Assembly (NCBI GenBank): GCA_910577275.1
Contig: CAJTMW010000016.1
Span: 26,749 to 90,748, forward strand
Reading direction: 5' to 3'
Origin: an uncultured Lachnospiraceae bacterium
GTDB taxonomy: Bacteria > Bacillota > Clostridia > Lachnospirales > Lachnospiraceae
Length of the DNA: 64,000 bases
In this document: positions 42,776 through 51,227 of the stretch, piece by piece
Position numbering within the stretch: the stretch's first letter is position 1
Layout of the letters: every line of letters begins with the position of its first letter
The notes under the pieces: model-generated
Seen by the model: the letters and a program-made list of their open reading frames with translations, nothing else
Told to the model about the DNA's origin: nothing
Database searches by the model: none
Program-made: the position numbers and the translations under genes

Positions 42776-43720
42776 TTATAATTGATATTCCTTCACTCTC
42801 TCCAATATCCATGGATAAATATCTTCATACACCTGCTGCCTGTTTTTCTCATTGAGCAGCTCGTGCCTTGCTCCCGGATAGAGCTTAATGGAAACCCTTG
42901 ACATACCGGCCCTGCGGAAATCCTCGCATGCCTTCCGCACCCCTGCTCCGTAATTGCCCACCGGGTCCATATCTCCCGCAATAAAATGTACCGGAAGCGC
43001 TCCCGGCATCGCCAGAAGATTCTCCTCCTGATTCAAACGGTCAAGAAGCGTAAACAGCGTCTGAAAGCCGTTTACCGTAAAAGTAAAGCCGCAAAGCTTA
43101 TCCTTCATATAAGCGTCCACCACGCCCTCGTCCGTGCACAGCCAGTCGAAAGGCGTCCTGGCATCGGGAATCCTGTCGTTGTAGGAGCCGAAAGCCAGCT
43201 TATCAATCATTTTTGCCACATGCTTCTGCCCCAGAAACGCTCCCTGCACCGCCGTTATCAGCTTGCAGAGCTTTACAAGGGCCTTAGGCTGAGAGCCGGT
43301 TCCGCATATAATCGCGCCCTGGATTCCCGTCCCGTACCGGAACAGATAATTGCGCAGAATGAAAGAGCCCATGCTGTGCCCTAAAATCACATAGGGGATT
43401 CCCGGATATTCCTCCTGGGTTATCTTTTTCAGGCGATGCACATCCCGCACTACCACCGTCGCCGGGTCCTGCTCGCAGAAATACCCGTAAGCGCCTTCCT
43501 CCCCCACGCTCTTTCCATGCCCTAAATGGTCGTCGCCGGTCACCAGTATCCCCTTTTCCCCCAGATACTGCGCAAGCTGTTCATACCTCTCCACATACTC
43601 CGCCATTCCGTGGATAATCTGGAGAATACATACCACCTTTCCCTCCGGCACCCATCTGACTGCATGTATTTTCGTAGCTCCATCCCTGGAATCAAACGTA
43701 AATTCTTCCTTTTTTACCAT
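42776..43720 (-). CDS. Alpha/beta hydrolase (monoacylglycerol lipase-like)
   Basis: A 314-aa serine hydrolase. The nucleophile elbow is ILGHSMGSFILRNY (GHSMG). The oxyanion region is LQIIHGMAEYVERYEQLAQYLGEKGILV, the acid is in VHFIAGDMDPVGNYG and the catalytic histidine in GARHELLNEKN. The motif HGMAEHxxRY matches the serine aminopeptidase/monoglyceride-lipase-like Hydrolase_4 family, which acts on lysophospholipids or monoglycerides. No signal peptide. GGAGG lies upstream. Confidence 0.92.
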   Translation of the reverse strand: MVKKEEFTFDSRDGATKIHAVRWVPEGKVVCILQIIHGMAEYVERYEQLAQYLGEKGILVTGDDHLGHGKSVGEEGAYGYFCEQDPATVVVRDVHRLKKITQEEYPGIPYVILGHSMGSFILRNYLFRYGTGIQGAIICGTGSQPKALVKLCKLITAVQGAFLGQKHVAKMIDKLAFGSYNDRIPDARTPFDWLCTDEGVVDAYMKDKLCGFTFTVNGFQTLFTLLDRLNQEENLLAMPGALPVHFIAGDMDPVGNYGAGVRKACEDFRRAGMSRVSIKLYPGARHELLNEKNRQQVYEDIYPWILERVKEYQL

Positions 43721-43878
43721 TGTAACCTCCCAACTTTATCCGCCCCTCGAAAAACGCACCGGCGCTGCCGCCGGATTTTCCGCTTTCTGCCACCGTCTGT
43801 GCAACAGCTTCTCCGCTTTCCACTGAAATTCCGTCGCGCAGACGGCGGCACAGCCATCGCAAGCCGTACATCATGCTG

Positions 43879-45912
43879 TCAGCAGATTTCCGCCCCCGCC
43901 GGCATTTCCTTTTCCGGCACAACAAGCGCCAGCTTTCCTTCCTCATCCTCCGCGCACAGAAGCATCCCCTCCGAGAGAACGCCTGCCAGCTTCGCGGGTT
44001 TTAAGTTTACCAGCACCATCACCTTTTTACCTACCATCTCCTGCGGGCTGTAATACGCCTTGATGCCGGAAACAATCTGCTTTACCTGGCTTCCAATCTT
44101 TACCTTCGAGCAAAGGAGCTTCTTTGATTTGGGAACCTCCTCGCAGGCGATAATCTCTCCTACCTGAAACTGCATCTTTGCAAACAGGTCGTAGGTGATT
44201 TCCTCCTTCGGCTCCAAATCAATCACATTTTCCTCTTTGTCACCGGCCTCCGCGGCGCCCGCTTCACCGCCGCCCTCCTGCGCTTTTGCGGCTTCACCAT
44301 CGCTTCCCGCACCGGATACGGCTCCGGCGGCTTTTCTCTCCGCAAACATGGCCTCCGCCTTCTCCGTCACTTCCTTTACGTCCAGCCTTGCAAAGAGGAT
44401 TTCCGGCTTTTCCGTCACCTGATTTCCCAACGGGTACAGGCCAAACTCGCCCAGCCTGTCAAAGCCGCGCAGCTCTCCGTTTAGCTGCCCCGCAATTTTC
44501 TGTGCCGTCTCCGGCATAAAGGGCTCGAGAAGGGACGCGCCGATTAAGATGCTCTCCACCAGATTGTAGAGAGCCGTGGAAAGGCGCTCCTTTTTCTCCT
44601 CGCTCTTTGCAAGCACCCAGGGCTCCGTCTCGTCGATATATTTGTTGCAGCGCTTGAACAGGGCAAAAATTTCCGTAAGCGCGTCGGCTACCCGCAGCTC
44701 CTCCATCTTTGCGGCAACCCTTCCGTAAGTCCCCGTCACAACCGCCTTTAAATCCTCGTCCACCACTTCGGCGCAGCCCTTATCGGCCACCACGCCGCCG
44801 AAGTATTTATTGCTCATGGAAATGGTTCTGTTCACCAGGTTCCCCAGGACATTGGCAAGGTCGGAGTTGATTCTCTCCACTAAAAGCTCCCAGGAAATGG
44901 TTCCGTCGTTCTCAAACGGCATCTCGTGAAGCACAAAATACCGAACCGCGTCCACCCCGAAAAAGTCCACCAAATCATCGGCATAAATCACATTTCCCTT
45001 AGATTTGCTCATCTTGCCGTCCCCCTGCAAAAGCCAGGGATGCCCGAATATCTGCTTCGGAAGCGGCTCCCCTAAGGCCATCAGGAAGATGGGCCAGTAG
45101 ATGGTGTGGAAGCGCACGATATCCTTTCCAATCAAATGCAGGTCCGCAGGCCACAGCTTATGGTACTGCTCCGTGCTTTCCTCCCCACAGTGATAGCCGA
45201 TACCCGTGATATAATTGGTGAGGGCGTCAAGCCACACATAAACCACATGCTTATCGTCAAAATCCACAGGAACCCCCCATTTAAAAGAGGTTCTGGAAAC
45301 ACACAAATCCTGCAGTCCCGGCAGAAGGAAATTGTTCATCATTTCATTCTTGCGGGAAACCGGCTGTATAAATTCGGGATGGCTGTTGATGTGCGCAATC
45401 AGCCTGTCCGCATACTTGCTCATCTTAAAGAAGTAGGCTTCTTCCTTTGCCGGCTTCACCTCGCGCCCGCAGTCCGGGCACTTGCCGTCAACTAACTGAG
45501 ACTCCGTCCAGAAAGACTCGCAGGGAGTACAGTAGAGCCCCTCATAGGAGCCTTTATAGATATCTCCCTGCTCATAGAGCTTCTTAAAAATTTTCTGCAC
45601 CTGCTTTTCATGGTATTCGTCCGTGGTGCGGATAAAGTGGTCGTAGGAGGTGTTCATCAAATCCCACAGCTCTTTGATGGTTCCGGCAACGCCGTCCACA
45701 AATTCCTTCGGCGTGATTCCGGCGTCCTGAGCTTTTAACTCAATCTTCTGCCCATGCTCGTCGGTTCCCGTCTGGAAATAAACCTCGTATCCGTCTTTTC
45801 TCTTAAATCTGGCGATGCTGTCCGCCAGGACAATCTCATAGCTGTTGCCGATATGCGGTTTTCCCGATGTATAGGCAATCGCCGTTGTGATGTAATATTT
45901 TCCTTTATTCAT
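43879..45912 (-). CDS. metG: Methionine--tRNA ligase
   Basis: A 677-aa class I synthetase charging tRNA-Met. HIGH motif is KPHIGN near residue 17. Zinc site is CTPCESFWTESQLVDGKCPDCG, and the KMSKS loop is GDGKMSKSKGN. An anticodon-binding helical domain follows, then an Ala/Glu-rich linker (about 540-575), and a C-terminal tRNA_bind (Arc1p/Trbp111) domain, FAKMQFQVGEIIACEEVPKSKKLLCSKV...VLVNLKPAKLAGVLSEGMLL, that aids dimerisation. ATG 45912 has GTGAGGA upstream and is preferred to 45924. Confidence 0.97.
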   Translation of the reverse strand: MNKGKYYITTAIAYTSGKPHIGNSYEIVLADSIARFKRKDGYEVYFQTGTDEHGQKIELKAQDAGITPKEFVDGVAGTIKELWDLMNTSYDHFIRTTDEYHEKQVQKIFKKLYEQGDIYKGSYEGLYCTPCESFWTESQLVDGKCPDCGREVKPAKEEAYFFKMSKYADRLIAHINSHPEFIQPVSRKNEMMNNFLLPGLQDLCVSRTSFKWGVPVDFDDKHVVYVWLDALTNYITGIGYHCGEESTEQYHKLWPADLHLIGKDIVRFHTIYWPIFLMALGEPLPKQIFGHPWLLQGDGKMSKSKGNVIYADDLVDFFGVDAVRYFVLHEMPFENDGTISWELLVERINSDLANVLGNLVNRTISMSNKYFGGVVADKGCAEVVDEDLKAVVTGTYGRVAAKMEELRVADALTEIFALFKRCNKYIDETEPWVLAKSEEKKERLSTALYNLVESILIGASLLEPFMPETAQKIAGQLNGELRGFDRLGEFGLYPLGNQVTEKPEILFARLDVKEVTEKAEAMFAERKAAGAVSGAGSDGEAAKAQEGGGEAGAAEAGDKEENVIDLEPKEEITYDLFAKMQFQVGEIIACEEVPKSKKLLCSKVKIGSQVKQIVSGIKAYYSPQEMVGKKVMVLVNLKPAKLAGVLSEGMLLCAEDEEGKLALVVPEKEMPAGAEIC

Positions 45913-45979
45913 GCTTTTCCTCACTTCTTCTATATTCTAGCAAATCTTAAGGCTTACCACGCTGTATGTCTGTCTTCTA

Positions 45980-46008
45980 ATGGTATGTTATCGGGAGGGG
46001 TTTGTCAA
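45980..46008 (-). promoter_or_regulatory. Candidate metG promoter
   Basis: On the minus strand TTGACA (46003-46008), 17-nt spacer, TACCAT (45980-45985), about 70 bp upstream of the metG start. Confidence 0.5.
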
Positions 46009-46034
46009 TAATTTGCGCAATTTTTTCCTGTTCG

Positions 46035-46886
46035 TCATGCATGCCTCACATACAGCCGATAGTCGCTGTCCCGCTCCGTCACGTCCCGCATAAACACAAA
46101 CCCCAGCTTATCTAAAAGCCGCATGGAAATCCGGTTTTCCTTTTTCACAAGAGCCTGCACCTCGTCGAAGTCAAGCTCGCTTTTGGCATACCGCAGAATG
46201 GCCGTACAAACCTCAAAGCCATACCCCTGATGCTGATATCCGGCGTCTATCACAAATCCCAGCTCCGGCATTTCGTATCCTTCCCGGACGCTGAGTCCGG
46301 CCTTTCCAATCACCTGCCCGGTTTTTTTGAGTATCACCGTCCAGAGCCCGTAACCGTAAAACCCGTAAATCTGGTCGATATAAGCCCTCATATAGGCCAG
46401 CTCCGCCTCGCGCTCCGAATATAAATTTTCCATATAAAGGGTGATGGAAGGCTCTTTATAAATACGGTAAAACTCGTCCACATCCTCCACCGTGCTCTCG
46501 CGCACCCGAAGCCTGTCCGTCTCAAGGATATCCCAGGGCAGACCGGCCAGCCTTTTATACGCTTCCTCATAGGACTGGTATTCCAGCATAAACACATCCT
46601 CCACCCCGTACCTGACGGCGGGAAATTCCAGATGCCTGTTTTTTTCATGGTAAAGAATCACCACATAACCGCCGGCGGCAAGCATCTCCCGGGCCGCCTG
46701 CGGTTCGTCTGTTATAATCAGCGTTTCTGCCAGGCAGGCGCCGCCCGCATCTGCAGAGCCCGGCGAAAATTTTCGGAGTACCACTTCTACCTGATGAGAA
46801 GAAACCTTATCGCGGACTTCATGAAGGCGCGGTTCCATAATCATATAATAATACTCCGACAGCAGAAACAAAACATATCTAAGCAT
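46035..46886 (-). CDS. GNAT acetyltransferase with N-terminal extra domain
   Basis: A 283-aa protein. Residues about 1-130 are an unassigned region with an AREMLAAGGYVVILYHEKNRHLEFPAVRYGVEDVFM motif, resembling the HAD-like/ribosomal-protein sensing part found in some clostridial two-domain acetyltransferases. The C-terminal GNAT domain (about 135-280) has TDRLRVRESTVEDVDEFYRIYK, the CoA loop VIDAGYQHQGYGFEVCTAILRYA and LVKKENRISMRLLDKLGFVFM, as in RimJ/RimL-type enzymes. The target is probably a protein or small amine; it cannot be specified. Confidence 0.85.
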   Translation of the reverse strand: MLRYVLFLLSEYYYMIMEPRLHEVRDKVSSHQVEVVLRKFSPGSADAGGACLAETLIITDEPQAAREMLAAGGYVVILYHEKNRHLEFPAVRYGVEDVFMLEYQSYEEAYKRLAGLPWDILETDRLRVRESTVEDVDEFYRIYKEPSITLYMENLYSEREAELAYMRAYIDQIYGFYGYGLWTVILKKTGQVIGKAGLSVREGYEMPELGFVIDAGYQHQGYGFEVCTAILRYAKSELDFDEVQALVKKENRISMRLLDKLGFVFMRDVTERDSDYRLYVRHA

Positions 46887-47034
46887 TACACTGTCCTTTC
46901 ATTCCCGCAGGCCATGCGCCGGACGGCTTCAAGCAGACATCGGCTGACACCACGGGCTGTTAACTTCAATAACACACCTTTTCAAAATTAATTTTACACC
47001 AAAATACCCCGCTTGTCATTTAGATTCACTTGAT

Positions 47035-47718
47035 TTAACTATACTGCTCAAGTATGCCAATAACGATTTGAGCAGACCGCCCGGAAGCAACCTCACAATT
47101 CTGTTCAAAATTTTCTATCCCTTTATGCTCAGCCGTATCCGTAACCGTGCGCACACTCAGGAACGGAATATTATTTACATAACAGACATGCGCTATACTC
47201 ACCGTTTCCATATCAACAGAAAGCGGCGCAAATTTTCTGTTAATTTCGCTTCTCTTTTCATCTTCGATAAACTGTTCCCCCGAAACCATTGTGCCAAACA
47301 AAATGGGAAATTCCGATTTCCGGCTGTACCTTTCGGCGGCGGCATATAATTCCCGGTCCGCCCGGAAACAGTTTTCCTCTAACCACGGGTGAAATTCCGT
47401 CAAAATATCCTCAGCCACATCATGGTAAACCATGCGCTCCGATATGACAGTATCGAAAAGCCGCACCCTCTCGTCCATTCCTCCCGCAGTACCGGCGTTG
47501 ATAATGCAGCCCACATCAAAAACGTCTATCAAAAGCTGGGCGGCAATGGCGGCATTTACCTTGCAGACGCCGCTGTATACCGCCACAACAGCCGTCCGCC
47601 CGATATACCCGGAGTAAAATTTCAGCATCGCTTTCTCTGTAATCCGGGGCGATTGTATATATTTCAAAAACGGCTCCAGCTCTGTATCGCTGGCGCATAA
47701 TATTCCTGTCTTTTTCAT
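47035..47718 (-). CDS. mtnN: 5'-methylthioadenosine/S-adenosylhomocysteine nucleosidase
   Basis: A 227-aa hydrolase of the PNP_UDP_1 fold that splits MTA and SAH into adenine plus thioribose or S-ribosylhomocysteine. The first glutamate lies in CASDTELEPF, the phosphate-site-like loop is AGTAGGMDERVRLFD, and the ribose-binding motif is SVDMETVSIAHVCYVNNIPFLSVRTVTDTAE, with catalytic Asp in TDTA. It is a single gene with AAGGA upstream and divergent from the cyclophilin gene. Confidence 0.9.
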   Translation of the reverse strand: MKKTGILCASDTELEPFLKYIQSPRITEKAMLKFYSGYIGRTAVVAVYSGVCKVNAAIAAQLLIDVFDVGCIINAGTAGGMDERVRLFDTVISERMVYHDVAEDILTEFHPWLEENCFRADRELYAAAERYSRKSEFPILFGTMVSGEQFIEDEKRSEINRKFAPLSVDMETVSIAHVCYVNNIPFLSVRTVTDTAEHKGIENFEQNCEVASGRSAQIVIGILEQYS

Positions 47719-47784
47719 AATTTCAAAGTCCTTCCTGCTCCTGAAATCCGAAAATTGATTTCCGTTGCCTGAAAAATTTTTTCA

Positions 47785-47813
47785 TTGAAAAGTCGCATTA
47801 CTTCCGCTACAAT
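47785..47813 (+). promoter_or_regulatory. Promoter of the cyclophilin gene
   Basis: TTGAAA (47785-47790), 17-nt spacer, TACAAT (47808-47813), 42 bp before the start codon. Confidence 0.75.
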
Positions 47814-47855
47814 ACTTATTATTATACATAATATATTGAAAGGAAGTAAATAAAT

Positions 47856-48377
47856 ATGGCTCAAAATCCTGTTGTTACCTTTACCATGGAAAACGGAGAT
47901 ATCATGAAAGCGGAGCTTTATCCCGAAATCGCCCCCGTTTCCGTAAATAATTTCATCAGCTTAATCAACAAGAACTTTTATGACGGCCTGATTTTTCACC
48001 GGGTTATCCGAGGCTTTATGATTCAGGGCGGCGACCCGGAGGGCACCGGAATGGGCGGCCCCGGCTACAGCATCAAAGGGGAATTTGCCTCAAACGGATT
48101 GAAAAACGATTTAAAGCACACGGAAGGCGTTCTCTCCATGGCAAGAAGCATGATGCCCGACTCCGCCGGTTCCCAGTTTTTCATCATGCACAAGACCAGC
48201 CCCCATCTTGACGGCCAGTACGCGGCGTTCGGGAAGGTGATTGAAGGTATGGATGTGGTAAATAAGATTGCTGAGACAGCTACCGATTATTCCGACAGAC
48301 CCCTTGAAAATCAAGTAATGCAGAGCGTTACCGTCGATACCTTCGGTGTAGAGTACCCGGAACCGGAGAAACTTTAA
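47856..48377 (+). CDS. Cyclophilin-type peptidyl-prolyl isomerase
   Basis: A 173-aa cytoplasmic cyclophilin. Key motifs are FHRVIRGFMIQGGDPEGTGMGGPGYSIKGEF (catalytic arginine and Q/GG loop), GVLSMARSMMPDSAGSQFFIMH (S-A-x-S-QFFI core) and LDGQYAAFGKVIEGMDVVNKIA. It catalyses cis-trans isomerisation of proline bonds during folding. AAAGGAAG lies upstream of the ATG. It is the last core gene before the integrated element, and its 3' end lies about 130 bp from the integrase stop. Confidence 0.96.
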   Translation: MAQNPVVTFTMENGDIMKAELYPEIAPVSVNNFISLINKNFYDGLIFHRVIRGFMIQGGDPEGTGMGGPGYSIKGEFASNGLKNDLKHTEGVLSMARSMMPDSAGSQFFIMHKTSPHLDGQYAAFGKVIEGMDVVNKIAETATDYSDRPLENQVMQSVTVDTFGVEYPEPEKL

Positions 48378-48431
48378 GCAGTTTCTCAAAAAAGTATTAT
48401 TCGGTACTGTTCAGTACGGTTTTTATAAAAT

Positions 48432-48453
48432 TTGTTGTCAACATTGTTGTCAA
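48432..48453. repeat. Tandem TTGTTGTCAA pair near integrase 3' end
   Basis: TTGTTGTCAA occurs at 48432-48441 and again at 48444-48453, a 12-bp period. A weak hairpin GTAC/GTAC followed by GGTTTTT lies just upstream (about 48410-48427). Position between the cyclophilin stop and the integrase stop suggests integrase arm sites or an att core at the element edge. The remaining bases of 48378-48506 hold nothing else clear. Confidence 0.45.
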
Positions 48454-48506
48454 TTTTTATCTTGAAACAGCGTCAGACACTCCCTTGAAGATATTAAATT
48501 GCAATA

Positions 48507-49739
48507 CTAAAAAATTTTCAGGTTTTTGGACAATTCGTCCAATGCTTGCTTTTTCTTTTCCTCCGTAGCTTTGGCATATATATCCATTGTTATAGAGATG
48601 TTTGCATGACCCATTATCTCCTGAATTACCTTGATGTTCGTTTCATTTTCGCAAAACCGTGTGCAAAACGTATGGCGAAAAACGTGGCAACTGAAATGAG
48701 GGATGATAATGGGTTCTCTATTTTCTTCCTGAGCTTTTTGCTCTTCCTCTTTGTTGCACCATCTTGTTATTGTGTCGATTGCTCTGTTAATTGCCTCTGG
48801 GGAGCGCAGTCTGCCTTCCCCATTCACAAATATGAATCCGGTCATGCCGCTTATTGTAGGAGTGGGGAATCCTCTTTCCTGTTGTACCTTATATTCCGCT
48901 TTTAAAGCATCATATACCTGATCGATCATAGGAATATCCCTAATGCCTGCCTTTGTTTTTGGCTCCGTAATCATCCATTGTGCCTTATCGTCTGTTCCCG
49001 GACGGTACTTAGCAGCGTGGGTAATATGAATAATGCGATTTTCGAAATCAACATCATCCCACCGTAGCCCTAACGCTTCCCCCATACGGCAGCCTGTACC
49101 AAGATAAAAAGTGAACAACGGTACATACTTTACATGAACAGGATCATTGGCAGTAAAATTCATAAATCTTTGCTGTTGCGCCATTGTCAAAGGGTTTTTT
49201 GTTTCTCTTGAATACCCCGTTTTTTTCTTTACTTGCGCCATAATTCCATGTGTCGGGTTCTGCCGGATAATTTCATCTTTAATCGCCATTTCAAATACAG
49301 AATGAAGAACAATATGAATATATTCAACAGTACGAACTTTAAGCTGTTTTTCCTCAATCAGATAGAAATAAAAATGAACCATATCCGCATATCTAAGGTC
49401 TATCAGCTTTTTCTTCCCCAGCATTTCTCCCACATAATGCCAATAAAGATATTTGTATGTATGAAATGTATTAGGACGCAAATCATATTCTGTAGCAATG
49501 TAGCGCTCAAACATCTTATTCAACGTAATATTATGGGCTTTTGCCGAATCAATTCCGTCAAACTGATCTTTCATCAACTCCTGTTCTTTCTTTCGGAGTT
49601 CAGCTAAATCATTTGCATAAATGCTTCTACGTTTCCCATACGCATCCGTATATGTATAAACATATCTTTTGTCAGATGCACGTTGACATTCCCCTTTCCA
49701 AAGCGCTCTCCCTTTAAGGTCTTTTCTTGCTTTTGCCAT
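48507..49739 (-). CDS. Tyrosine-type site-specific integrase
   Basis: A 410-aa recombinase. An N-terminal AP2-like arm-binding part (KRYVYTYTDAYGKRRSIYANDLAELRKKE) is followed by a SAM-like core-binding domain (about 75-175) and the catalytic domain. Active-site residues lie in GTGCRMGEALGLRWDDVDF (first Arg), FSCHVFRHTFCTRFCE (H-x-x-R), IMGHANISITMDIYAKA (His/Tyr nucleophile). ATG 49739 has GGAAGGAG upstream. It sits at the left end of the element with its DNA-binding helpers just upstream, the standard int-xis layout; the element runs rightward past the window edge. Confidence 0.95.
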   Translation of the reverse strand: MAKARKDLKGRALWKGECQRASDKRYVYTYTDAYGKRRSIYANDLAELRKKEQELMKDQFDGIDSAKAHNITLNKMFERYIATEYDLRPNTFHTYKYLYWHYVGEMLGKKKLIDLRYADMVHFYFYLIEEKQLKVRTVEYIHIVLHSVFEMAIKDEIIRQNPTHGIMAQVKKKTGYSRETKNPLTMAQQQRFMNFTANDPVHVKYVPLFTFYLGTGCRMGEALGLRWDDVDFENRIIHITHAAKYRPGTDDKAQWMITEPKTKAGIRDIPMIDQVYDALKAEYKVQQERGFPTPTISGMTGFIFVNGEGRLRSPEAINRAIDTITRWCNKEEEQKAQEENREPIIIPHFSCHVFRHTFCTRFCENETNIKVIQEIMGHANISITMDIYAKATEEKKKQALDELSKNLKIF

Positions 49740-49779
49740 GCTTCTCCTTCCTATATCTTCAAGAAAGAGAGTTTGCAAG

Positions 49780-49962
49780 TCAGAGTTCAGCTTTCTGATA
49801 TTGTTGGTATAACAAATCTAAGCCTTTCTCAATAGCTTCTGTTTGGGTTAAATTATGTTCAGAGGCAAATCGTTTCAGTTTCTCATAGTCCTCCTCTTTC
49901 ATTCGGAAGCCTGCCGAAACTTTTCTTGGGGATGCAACTTTAGGTCTCCCCATTTTTGCCAT
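49780..49962 (-). CDS. Ribbon-helix-helix DNA-binding protein
   Basis: A 60-aa protein. RKVSAGFRMKEEDYEKLKRFASEHNLTQTEAIEKGLDLLYQQYQK has the CopG-like pattern: one beta strand (SAGFRM), then two helices separated by an N-L-T-Q-T turn. Basic N-terminal tail MAKMGRPKVASPRK. AGGAGG is 8 nt upstream of ATG 49962. It precedes the integrase by 40 bp and is probably an excision or integrase-expression regulator. Confidence 0.75.
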   Translation of the reverse strand: MAKMGRPKVASPRKVSAGFRMKEEDYEKLKRFASEHNLTQTEAIEKGLDLLYQQYQKAEL

Positions 49963-50071
49963 TGAATTTTACCTCCTTCCTCTTTTCCCCATTATACTAA
50001 ATGCAGAACATAAAGTCAACATTATTGTTCTGCATTTAATAAGTCAGCCCTTACAAGCCCTCTTTCTATAA

Positions 50072-50311
50072 CTATTTCTTATTGCCCATACGAAACATTT
50101 CCAAGTATTCCTCGAATATTTCGCAATTTACTAATACCATCTTACCTATTTTGTATTTTGCACCCGCTTCTTCTGCCAAATCTTCAAAACTACTCTGGCT
50201 CATATCATAAAGCTCTGCCCCTGTTTTATATCTTACAAACCGTTTTCTTCCGTATCTTTCTTTTACTACGTTTATTACTTCAACCTTTTTCAGACTATTT
50301 ACGTTTTTCAT
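50072..50311 (-). CDS. DUF6462-like small DNA-binding protein (excisionase type)
   Basis: A 79-aa protein: RFVRYKTGAELYDMSQSSFEDLAEEAGAKYKIGKMVLVNCEIFEEYLEMF. The layout, a short HTH (TGAELYDMSQSSFEDLAEEAGA) followed by a strand pair and a helix, is that of MerR-like excisionases. DUF6462 proteins are typical neighbours of integrases on clostridial elements. Inferred role: excision directionality or regulation. Confidence 0.7.
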   Translation of the reverse strand: MKNVNSLKKVEVINVVKERYGRKRFVRYKTGAELYDMSQSSFEDLAEEAGAKYKIGKMVLVNCEIFEEYLEMFRMGNKK

Positions 50312-50422
50312 AATCCCCCTTTCACGGCATTATCTACCGATAAAAAAGCAGGCTGCAAAAGTTCCTATCTTTTTATCCGCAGACAATATTTTTTTCAAAA
50401 AATACATACGAGTGACAGCTCA

Positions 50423-50749
50423 TTACACTGTCCACAGCTCGACTTCCAGCTTCATCAAATCCCATGTAGCTTTCTCGCCGGTCTTGTTGTCCAGAAACCT
50501 GTACTTCTTTTTCTGCTCCTCCGTCAGCCCGTCACATATCAAACATTCTGCAGAATCTTCGCCTAGGGCCATCAACGCCTTATATCTGGTATGCCCCGCA
50601 ATAACCACATGATTTTCATCAACGATAATCGGCGTAATGTAGGAACACTGCCGGATACTCTCCGCAACGGCATTCACCGCGCCATCATTTTTTCTGGGAT
50701 TATTCCCATAAGGCTTAACCTCCGCCAGTTTCAGTCTTTCCAGCTTCAT
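50423..50749 (-). CDS. ParB-like nuclease-domain protein, C-terminally short
   Basis: A 108-aa ParB/sulfiredoxin-type domain. KLAEVKPYGNNPRKNDGAVNAVAESIRQCSYITPIIVDENHVVIAGHTRYKALMALGEDSAECLI has the GHTRY (usual GHxR) box. It ends after YRFLDNKTGEKATWDLMKLEVEL, where phage ParB-like proteins (often fused to adenine methylases) continue. It is either a natural short form or truncated. Its ATG overlaps the stop of a preceding ParB-like remnant by 4 nt. Confidence 0.75.
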   Translation of the reverse strand: MKLERLKLAEVKPYGNNPRKNDGAVNAVAESIRQCSYITPIIVDENHVVIAGHTRYKALMALGEDSAECLICDGLTEEQKKKYRFLDNKTGEKATWDLMKLEVELWTV

Positions 50750-50927
50750 ACCTCAAACACCTCCCCACAACACGGACAGGTCATCGTCCTCGGGCTGTCC
50801 TTTTCTGCCCCATCATCCGGCAGCGCTGTCTCCGGCTGCCCGAAATCATACCCACAGAAATCCACGTCACACAGTTCCGCACTCAATTTTTTCTGATTCC
50901 AGGAAGCCATCTCCGCCGTCTTGTTGC
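50746..50927 (-). pseudogene. 3' tail of a second ParB-like protein
   Basis: On the minus strand NKTAEMASWNQKKLSAELCDVDFCGYDFG parallels the C-terminal NKTGEKATWDLMKLEVEL of the next gene, then continues to a CPCCGEVFEV zinc-knuckle-like ending. The 5' part of the gene is lost beyond about 50927, where plus-strand polymerase sequence begins. An internal ATG at 50910 could still express 54 residues. Confidence 0.6.
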
Positions 50928-51182
50928 CGCATTGAAAGCTATGGCCCTAAGTTTGTTGAAAACATCGTCCAGGCCATCGCCCGGGATCTTCTCTGCTACG
51001 CTATCGGAAACCTCTCTGATCGGCACATTGTCGCACACGTGCATGATGAAGTCGTGATTGAATGCCCAAACGACGTAAAATATCAAGAAATCTGCGATAT
51101 TATGGGGCAGGCTCCCCCGTGGCTCCCGGGAATCAATTTGAGAGCCGATGGTTACAACACAGAGTTTTATCGTAAGGATTAA
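50928..51182 (+). pseudogene. 3' tail of a phage family A DNA polymerase
   Basis: The plus strand encodes RIESYGPKFVENIVQAIARDLLCYAIGN, then HIVAHVHDEVVIECP (motif C HDE) and ADGYNTEFYRKD before TAA at 51180-51182. This is the conserved end of phage-type PolA-like polymerases. Everything upstream is missing, and it faces the ParB-like tails head to tail across a sharp joint at about 50927. It is a relic of a prophage replication module. Confidence 0.7.
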
Positions 51183-51227
51183 TACAGAAAGAAAAGGCAA
51201 CTCCGCCGTGGAGTCGCCTCTTTCCAT

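Noticed and set aside
50883..51227. 114-codon minus-strand frame over the polymerase remnant
   Set aside because: The plus strand in the same place gives conserved polymerase motifs; the minus frame is a shadow.
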